A DNA stretch of 64,000 bases from positions 128,648 through 192,647 of the forward strand of contig URZX01000002.1 of the NCBI GenBank assembly GCA_900552455.1, read 5' to 3'. Under the pieces are notes generated by a model, which saw only the letters and a program-made list of their open reading frames with translations, was not told the DNA's origin and searched no databases. Positions within the stretch are counted from its first letter, which is position 1. The number at the start of each line of letters is the position of its first letter. Source of the stretch: an uncultured Peptococcaceae bacterium (GTDB lineage Bacteria > Bacillota > Peptococcia > Peptococcales > Peptococcaceae). The position numbers were made by a program, and so were the translations under genes. Shown piece after piece: positions 58,664-64,000 of this stretch.

Positions 58664-59044
58664 TTACGCATTCACGTGACAGGTTTCGATGCGTGCGTCA
58701 ACAGGTTCCTGTTTCATGACATACTGCTCGATGATGTCACGGGCGATCTTTTTGTCAACGTAGCCAAACATCACTGGATCGACGGCGATGCCGGCAACCT
58801 CAACGGTAGGCTCTGCATAGCAATAGCCCATGCAGCCTGTTGACTTGACTACCACATTATCGAGGCCGTTTTCTTCAACGGCTGCTTCGATGGTGTCGAG
58901 CACGTCCTTGGAACCGGTAGCGATCGCGCAGGTGCCCATGGCTACACGTACTTCAACAGCACTTTCCTGGGCGTCCTGGGCAGCTTGCAATGCATCGTGT
59001 TTCGCCTTCAGTGCTTCGTAGGAATTCAAACGTTCGCTCATCAT
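58664..59044 (-). CDS. [2Fe-2S] ferredoxin-like subunit of the hydrogenase complex
   Basis: A 126-residue thioredoxin-fold [2Fe-2S] protein. Cluster cysteines are visible in GTCAIATGSKDV and STGCMGYCYAEP, followed by PVMFGYVDKKIARDIIEQYV. It matches the N-terminal domain fused to NuoF-like subunits in other bacteria, here a separate gene between hydC and hydB. The start (ATGATG) overlaps the hydC stop; AGGAGG is well placed for either ATG. Confidence 0.92.
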   Translation of the reverse strand: MMSERLNSYEALKAKHDALQAAQDAQESAVEVRVAMGTCAIATGSKDVLDTIEAAVEENGLDNVVVKSTGCMGYCYAEPTVEVAGIAVDPVMFGYVDKKIARDIIEQYVMKQEPVDARIETCHVNA

Positions 59045-59535
59045 ACATCCTCCTCTTCAATGTAGTAGCTCTGGATGATCTCTTTGACTTTGTCGCGGGT
59101 GACATGGCCGTAGACCTTGCCATCGATGGAGATGACTGGTGCCAGCGAGCAGGCGCCGAGGCAGTGCACCTGTTCGAGGGTGAACATGCCGTCTTCTGTC
59201 ATCTGGCCGACTTCTACGCCGAGCTCGTCCTTGACAACGTCGAGGATGCGCTCGCCGCCTTTAACGAAGCAGGCGGTCCCCATGCAGACGGAGATGGTGT
59301 GACGGCCTTTTGGCTTCATCGTGAAGAAGGAATAGAATGTGACGACGCCATAGACTTTCGCAGCAGGTACGCCTGTTTTTTCAGCTACATAGATCTGCAA
59401 TTCCTTTGGCAGATAACCGAATAAACCCTGTGCGCGATGGAGGATCATGATCAAATGGCTTGGTTTGTCTTCGAAGGATTCGATGTAGGCGTCAAGCTCA
59501 TTTAATTTGTTTCTGTCTAACATTTCGTAATTCAT
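59041..59535 (-). CDS. hydC: HydC, NuoE-like [2Fe-2S] subunit of bifurcating hydrogenase
   Basis: A 164-residue NuoE homologue: N-terminal helical domain (HLIMILHRAQGLFGYLPKE, VYGVVTFYSFF) and a thioredoxin-like domain with the four cluster cysteines C84, C89 (CMGTAC) and C125, C129 (CLGAC). It carries electrons to or from HydB. First gene of the operon hydC, [2Fe-2S], hydB, hydA, with its own promoter. Confidence 0.97.
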   Translation of the reverse strand: MNYEMLDRNKLNELDAYIESFEDKPSHLIMILHRAQGLFGYLPKELQIYVAEKTGVPAAKVYGVVTFYSFFTMKPKGRHTISVCMGTACFVKGGERILDVVKDELGVEVGQMTEDGMFTLEQVHCLGACSLAPVISIDGKVYGHVTRDKVKEIIQSYYIEEEDV

Positions 59536-59620
59536 TGTAACACCCCTTAATTGTGCACGTGTGGGTTAAAAACCGTCGCAGGTTGTTTCTTTAACCCTTG
59601 CTTCTAACTTCTTACTTGGT

Positions 59621-59649
59621 ATTATACAATATCTACCAAATTTTCGGAA
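59621..59649 (-). promoter_or_regulatory. Promoter of the hydC-hydB-hydA operon
   Basis: Minus-strand TTCCGA, 17-bp spacer, TATAAT, about 86 bp before hydC. The -35 is weak, and an inverted repeat lies directly upstream. Confidence 0.6.
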
Positions 59650-59659
59650 CATTTTTATT

Positions 59660-59697
59660 TTCAGGATTATTCAGCGTATTTTATATGTAATCCTGAA
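59660..59697. promoter_or_regulatory. Inverted repeat upstream of the hydC promoter
   Basis: Perfect 10-bp arms TTCAGGATTA and TAATCCTGAA, 18 bp apart, 10 bp upstream of the -35. Position suits an activator. It is not a Rex-type site. Confidence 0.5.
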
Positions 59698-59746
59698 TTT
59701 GCTGATACACCCTCATCATACTATGATTAATGACAAGCTTGTCGGC

Positions 59747-60937
59747 TTAATAGACGATGCTGTCTAAGATGCCGTTCAGCCAGGCGATGGTGATGCCGTA
59801 GTTGGTGATCGGCACGCCTGCTTTTTTGGCGCGGGTGATGCGATTCTGCACGAGCTTGCGATTGACCATACAAGCGCCGCACTGGATGATCAGGTCGTAA
59901 CCGGAGAGATCCTCGGGAAAATCGGCGCCGGCGCAGATATCGACCTGGATGCTCTCGCCGTAGCGCTGGCGCAGCTTGCGCGGGATCTTGACGCGGCCGA
60001 TGTCCTCCTCGAGGGGGGCGTGGCTGCAAAGCTCGGCGATGAGCACGCGCGAATCCGGCGTGAGCTCGGCGATGGCCTGAGCGCCCTGGATGTAGGTGGC
60101 GATGTCGCCCTTGAGCCCGGCGAAGAGCACGGAGAAGGAGGTGAGCTTGGTCTCCTTTGGTGTGCGCTCGTGGACGTAGGCGAAGACCTGCGAATCGGTG
60201 ATGATGAGCGCTGGCGGATTTTTCAGGGACGCGAGGGCGTCGTCGAGATGGTCCGGCGTGACGGAAAAGATCAGCGCGCGCTTGTCGAGGAGCTCGTGGA
60301 TAGTCTGCACCTGCGGCAGGATGAGGCGACCTTTTGGCGCCTGGATGTCCTGCGGCATGACGAGGAGCACGAGATCGCCTTCCTGGACGAGGCCGTGGGT
60401 GATCTCTGGCTCTTCACGCAGGGGATTGACGCTGGCGAGCTTGTAGCGCAGGGCGTTCATGTCCTCGCGCCGCGTGATGTCCAAGGTGAGGACGTCGTCA
60501 TCCACGAGCGCGGCGATCTTTGCGAGCCACGCTGGATCCGGCGTGCGCAGGTCGCATTTGCTGACGACGGCGACGACGGGCGTGTTCTGCTCCTTGAAAT
60601 GGGCGAGCCATTCTTCCTCAAAGGACAGGTCCTCGGCATCAAAGACGACGACGGCGATGTCGACTTTCTCCGCGGCCTGGGCAGTGCGCGCAAGGCGCAG
60701 ACTGCCGAGGTCGGAGGATTTGTCGTCAAAACCGGCGGTGTCCAAGAGCGTGCATGGGCCGAGGCCATGGAGCTCGATGTTTTTCTGGACGACGTCGGTG
60801 GTGGTGCCGGCGACTGGCGAAACGATGGTCACGTCCTGAGCGGTGAAGGCATTGATGAGCGTCGATTTCCCACTGTTGCAGCGCCCGAAAAAGCCGATGT
60901 GCAGGCGGTTGGCGGTTGGGGTTTCCTGAAGACTCAT
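59747..60937 (-). CDS. hydF: HydF, [FeFe]-hydrogenase maturation GTPase/scaffold
   Basis: A 396-residue GTPase with G1 GRCNSGKS (18-25), G2 GTTTD, G3 DTAG and G4 SKCD, followed by a dimerisation region and the C-terminal Fe-S scaffold with its CxH (CSH) and CGAC cysteines. It receives the diiron subcluster built by HydE and HydG and delivers it to HydA. AAGGAGG precedes the start. Last gene of the maturation operon. Confidence 0.98.
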   Translation of the reverse strand: MSLQETPTANRLHIGFFGRCNSGKSTLINAFTAQDVTIVSPVAGTTTDVVQKNIELHGLGPCTLLDTAGFDDKSSDLGSLRLARTAQAAEKVDIAVVVFDAEDLSFEEEWLAHFKEQNTPVVAVVSKCDLRTPDPAWLAKIAALVDDDVLTLDITRREDMNALRYKLASVNPLREEPEITHGLVQEGDLVLLVMPQDIQAPKGRLILPQVQTIHELLDKRALIFSVTPDHLDDALASLKNPPALIITDSQVFAYVHERTPKETKLTSFSVLFAGLKGDIATYIQGAQAIAELTPDSRVLIAELCSHAPLEEDIGRVKIPRKLRQRYGESIQVDICAGADFPEDLSGYDLIIQCGACMVNRKLVQNRITRAKKAGVPITNYGITIAWLNGILDSIVY

Positions 60938-60952
60938 GCCGTTTCCTCCTTA

Positions 60953-62371
60953 TCAGAAGCGGAAGTCGCGTTCGCCGTGTTCCATCTGGGCCAGATACTC
61001 TTCGGTCTTCTGGCGGACGTTGTCGCGTGGGATCTGCTTCAGCTGTTCGGCGATGACTTTTTCGCCGATGGCGCGGGTCTCAGGCGATGCATAATCCAGG
61101 AGGAATTCCTGCAAGGTCAAAAGCGCGTTTGGATGGCAGCAGTTCTGGATCTCGCCAGCCTTGCACAGGCTCATGAAGCGGTCGCCAGTGCGGCCAGCGC
61201 GATAGCAGGCGGTGCAGAAGCTTGGGATGTAGCCCATGCCCATGAGCCACTGCACGACTTCATCCAACGTGCGATTGTCGCTGACATCGAACTGGGCGGA
61301 GTTTTCTTCTTCTGGTTCTGGCTCTACATAGCCGCCAACGCTGGTGCGGGAAGCGCCGCTGATCTGGCTGATGCCGACGTGCAGCGCACGCGCGCGGACT
61401 TCCTGGTTCTCGCGGGTGGAGATGATCATGCCGGTGTATGGCACAGCGATGCGGATGCAGGCGATGATCTTGATGAAGGTATCGTCGTCGATGCCGTTGT
61501 CGAATTCGTCTGGATCGATGTCGTCGGCGTGTTTCACGCGTGGCACGCTGATGGTGTGTGGGCCGACGCCGTGGACGGCTTCCAGATGTTCGGCGTGCAT
61601 GAGGAGCCCTGCGAATTCGTAGCGATAGAGCTCAAGCCCGAAGAGCACGCCCAGGCCAACGTCGTCGATGCCGCCTTCCATGGCGCGGTCCATCGCTTCG
61701 GTGTGCCATGCGTAGTTGTGCTTTGGCCCGGTTGGATGGAGCTGCTCGTAGCTTTCTTTGTGGTAGGTTTCCTGGAAGAGGATGTAGGTGCCGATGCCGG
61801 CATCCTTGAGCATCTTGTATTCTTCCACCGTCGTGGCAGCAATGTTCACATTGACACGACGGATCACGCCATTGTCATGGGTGGAGTTGTAGATGGTGTG
61901 GATGCATTCGAGGATGTACTCGATCGGATTGTTCACCGGATCCTCGCCGGCTTCGATGGCCAGGCGCTTGTGGCCCATATCCTCCAGCGCGCGCACCTCC
62001 GCAGCGACCTCTTCCTGGGTCAGTTTCTTGCGGGCGATGTGCTTGTTCTTGGCGTGGTATGGGCAGTAAACGCAGCCATTGACGCAGTAGTTGGACAGAT
62101 ACAGCGGCGCGAACATGACGATGCGGTCGCCGTAGAAGTCCTTCTTGATCTGCTCAGCCAGGGCCATGATCTCGGCGTTTTTCTCAGGATCGTCGCAGGC
62201 CAGGAGCACGGAAGCTTCTCTGTGGGACAGGCCCTTGCGCAGCTTGGCCTTTTCGAGGATCTCATCGACGAGGGCGAGATCGTTTTTGTGGGCGTCGGCA
62301 TAAGCCAGCGTATCCAGGATTTCCTGATGGTTGATGAATTCTTCTGCTTTCAGTGATTTTGGATTATACAT
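60953..62371 (-). CDS. hydG: HydG, radical-SAM tyrosine lyase for H-cluster assembly
   Basis: A 472-residue radical-SAM enzyme that cleaves tyrosine to CO and CN- ligands on iron. The CxxxCxxC motif is at C96, C100, C103 (CVNGCVYC), and the second-cluster motif is FCTACYRAGRTGDRFMSLC near the C-terminus. Length and both motifs are typical. Confidence 0.98.
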   Translation of the reverse strand: MYNPKSLKAEEFINHQEILDTLAYADAHKNDLALVDEILEKAKLRKGLSHREASVLLACDDPEKNAEIMALAEQIKKDFYGDRIVMFAPLYLSNYCVNGCVYCPYHAKNKHIARKKLTQEEVAAEVRALEDMGHKRLAIEAGEDPVNNPIEYILECIHTIYNSTHDNGVIRRVNVNIAATTVEEYKMLKDAGIGTYILFQETYHKESYEQLHPTGPKHNYAWHTEAMDRAMEGGIDDVGLGVLFGLELYRYEFAGLLMHAEHLEAVHGVGPHTISVPRVKHADDIDPDEFDNGIDDDTFIKIIACIRIAVPYTGMIISTRENQEVRARALHVGISQISGASRTSVGGYVEPEPEEENSAQFDVSDNRTLDEVVQWLMGMGYIPSFCTACYRAGRTGDRFMSLCKAGEIQNCCHPNALLTLQEFLLDYASPETRAIGEKVIAEQLKQIPRDNVRQKTEEYLAQMEHGERDFRF

Positions 62372-62413
62372 AAAATTTACTCCTCTCTTCTGGGTCAGCG
62401 CAGGGCTTTCCCA

Positions 62414-63466
62414 TTAGGTCCTATAGTCTCCTCTGTCCACCACTGCTTCGTAGCCAATGCCGCGAAGCCAGTCGGACAGCGCCGCCACATTTTCGGCGGC
62501 TTCTCCGTCTAAAGTTGCTTTGTTGTCATAAAGGGCATATTTCTTTCGCACAGAAAGCGGCGAAAGATTTGGCATGAGCACATTTGCACCAGCGCGCAGC
62601 CCTGCTTCGCGACCCCTTGGATCGAGCGTCGCCAGCGCCGTCGTCGCAGGCAGGAGCACCCGCGGCAGCGCGAGCCGCACCACAGCGAGCAGCCAGAGCG
62701 TGTCGCGCAGACTGCCAGCAGGCTCGTCGGCAAACGGCGTGTCCTTCGCAGGGATGAAGGGGCCAATGCCCACCATCTGCGGATCGAAGTGCTGCATATA
62801 GCGCAGATCGGCGAGCAGATTGTCCCACGTCTGATAGGGCGAGCCCACCATGATGCCGCAGCCCGTCTGATAGCCGAGATCACGCAGATCGTCCAGACAC
62901 TGCAGGCGGTGCGCCAGGCTCATTTCCGGCGGATGCAGCTTTGCGTAGTGGGAGGCCGTCGCCGTCTCATGACGCAGCAGGTAGCGACGTGTGCCAGCTT
63001 TGTAAAGTCTGGCGTAGCTTTCGCGGCTGCGCTCGCCCAGGGAGAGGGTGATCGCGCAGTCGGGAAAACGCGCATGCACAGCGCCGACCCATTCCTCCAG
63101 CACCTCGTCTGTAAAAAACGCGTCCTCGCCGCCCTGCAGCACAAAGGTGCGAAAGCCCAGCGCGTAGCCATGTTCGCAGCAGGCCAGGAGATCCTCCAGC
63201 GTCAGGCGGTAGCGCGAGGCCGCGCCATTGCTGCGACGAATGCCGCAATAGAGGCAGTCGTTTTTGCAGATGTTCGAGATCTCGATGAGCCCGCGCAGAT
63301 AGACCGCATTGCCGTACACCTCCCGGCGCACAGCGTCCGCCTGGGCGTAGAGATAGGCGTCTGTCTCCGGCGTGCGTTCGTGGTAGAGCCGCGAGAGCTC
63401 GGCATCACTCAGCGTGCCCGTCTGGCGCAGCGTGTCGATGAGCGCAGTGAGCGTCTGTTCCTTCAT
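62414..63466 (-). CDS. hydE: HydE, radical-SAM maturase for the H-cluster dithiolate
   Basis: A 350-residue radical-SAM protein with the CxxxCxxC motif at C67, C71, C74 (CKNDCLYC), the GGED motif in FVLQGGEDAFF and IGPFIPAKDTPF, all family hallmarks. It acts on the iron-cysteine complex supplied by HydG to build the bridging dithiolate. It starts six bases after the regulator gene. Confidence 0.97.
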   Translation of the reverse strand: MKEQTLTALIDTLRQTGTLSDAELSRLYHERTPETDAYLYAQADAVRREVYGNAVYLRGLIEISNICKNDCLYCGIRRSNGAASRYRLTLEDLLACCEHGYALGFRTFVLQGGEDAFFTDEVLEEWVGAVHARFPDCAITLSLGERSRESYARLYKAGTRRYLLRHETATASHYAKLHPPEMSLAHRLQCLDDLRDLGYQTGCGIMVGSPYQTWDNLLADLRYMQHFDPQMVGIGPFIPAKDTPFADEPAGSLRDTLWLLAVVRLALPRVLLPATTALATLDPRGREAGLRAGANVLMPNLSPLSVRKKYALYDNKATLDGEAAENVAALSDWLRGIGYEAVVDRGDYRT

Positions 63467-63472
63467 ACGCCC

Positions 63473-63718
63473 TCACACCTGCGCATAGCAGGCCTTGGCG
63501 TTCACGCCCTCCAGGCTGCCAACCTTGCCAGTGAGGCTGTTGATCTCGTCCTGCGGCGCATCCACCACCAGACAGATGATGTTCATCCCCTTCTGGCGAT
63601 AAGGAATGCCCATGCGGCCAATGATGTATTCGCGGAAATCATGCAGGATCGCGTTCAGCGCTTCTGTGTCTGCCGACTGATCCACAATGATCCCCAGCGT
63701 AGCCACTCTTGTTTCCAT
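63473..63718 (-). CDS. TM1266-family iron-only hydrogenase system regulator
   Basis: An 81-residue ACT/NikR-like small protein: ATLGIIVDQSADTEALNAIL, then REYIIGRMGIPYRQKGMNIICLVVDAPQDEINSLTGKVG. Proteins of this kind are routinely first in hydrogenase maturation operons and are thought to be regulatory, without a proven ligand. The ATG of METRVA has AAAGGAGG upstream. Confidence 0.93.
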   Translation of the reverse strand: METRVATLGIIVDQSADTEALNAILHDFREYIIGRMGIPYRQKGMNIICLVVDAPQDEINSLTGKVGSLEGVNAKACYAQV

Positions 63719-63780
63719 ATTGCGTCCTCCTTTCAACTATTCAAAACCTCGCATAAATTTTGAAACTTATACACAATTTT

Positions 63781-63809
63781 ATTTTACCATCTTCTTACGG
63801 ATATAGCAA
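63781..63809 (-). promoter_or_regulatory. Promoter of the hydrogenase maturation operon
   Basis: Minus-strand TTGCTA, 17-bp spacer, TAAAAT. A second -10-like TATAAT lies at 63828-63833 without a good -35. The remaining sequence to the window end (63834-64000) holds nothing recognisable. Confidence 0.6.
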
Positions 63810-64000
63810 TCAAAGATATTTAATTGTATTATAACACGAATTCTAATGGCAGAAGGCAGCTCTCGTTGTTTTTCCCACAACGCCACGCGCTTTCCCACAG
63901 CAGCCGCCGGCGCACAGCGACTGTGGTATAACAGCAGCTTGTAGGAATGATTAATTAGAAATTAGTAATGTTTAATGGTGGTGGCTTTGTTTCTTCGAAA

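Noticed and set aside
55414-58719. Long plus-strand frames (573 and 442 codons) opposite hydA and hydB
   Set aside because: Antisense shadows of conserved hydrogenase genes without ribosome binding sites.
60020-62356. 778-codon open frame on the plus strand opposite hydF and hydG
   Set aside because: Long antisense frame crossing two well-defined maturase genes; low-complexity composition and no recognisable domain.
63719-63780. Rex redox-repressor site before the maturation operon
   Set aside because: Only a TTGTG half-site with a poor partner (TTTCAAAA) was found; too weak to call.

Overview
The window looks like the chromosome of a strictly anaerobic, fermentative member of the Bacillota (Clostridia-like). 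The evidence is strong AGGAGG-type ribosome binding sites, a T-box riboswitch, ECF transporters, a YtrA-type regulator, LytTR signalling and a complete bifurcating [FeFe]-hydrogenase locus with its maturases. Most of the sequence is GC-rich. The islands of lower GC content (abiH, the two target-recognition parts of hsdS, 22.4-26.1 kb and about 36-45 kb) read as later arrivals. I saw no rRNA, tRNA, CRISPR array, integrase or recognisable insertion sequence. The species cannot be named from this sequence.

Layout. 0-1.3 kb: end of an ammonium transporter gene with its P-II protein. 1.3-8.8 kb: a defence island on the minus strand, a type I restriction-modification operon (hsdR-hsdM-hsdS) followed by an AbiH-family gene. 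The abiH gene is flanked by two copies of the hsdS 3' end. 8.9-13.1 kb: a 56-residue membrane peptide, an ABC ATPase and a permease, next to an AgrC/AgrA-like two-component pair. 13.1-15.9 kb: a YtrA-type GntR regulator with an ATPase and two related permeases. 15.9-17.9 kb: gene-poor DNA with hexanucleotide repeats on both sides of a PhzF-family gene. 17.9-22.3 kb: a tryptophan-type T-box leader driving a TrpXYZ-type ABC importer, then xanthine phosphoribosyltransferase and an ECF substrate-binding subunit.

22.4-45 kb is a dense transport island. It holds a CPBP protease, a methyltransferase, a broken ABC transporter gene, a TetR-ABC-ABC-DtxR operon, three MptD-type ECF S/T pairs with only two double-ATPase subunits, three related AraC regulators and a second ABC half-transporter pair. 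Gene families and operator-like sites suggest uptake of a scarce metal or metallophore, but no metallophore biosynthesis gene is present, so the substrate is inferred only. 45-52 kb: a metallo-beta-lactamase-fold hydrolase, an ABC system whose large permease is fused to an M1-type peptidase, and an OmpR/EnvZ-like pair.

52-63.8 kb is a hydrogenase region, all on the minus strand. From upstream to downstream: a TM1266-type regulator, hydE, hydG and hydF (maturation), then hydC, a [2Fe-2S] protein, hydB and hydA (electron-bifurcating hydrogenase), then a separately transcribed unit of a small [2Fe-2S] protein, a hydrogenase-like PAS protein and a SpoIIE-type phosphatase. The last unit looks like an H2 or redox sensor coupled to protein dephosphorylation. 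A hairpin family (AACGACCGCGAC arms) occurs four times between 22 and 45 kb, always in the same orientation.
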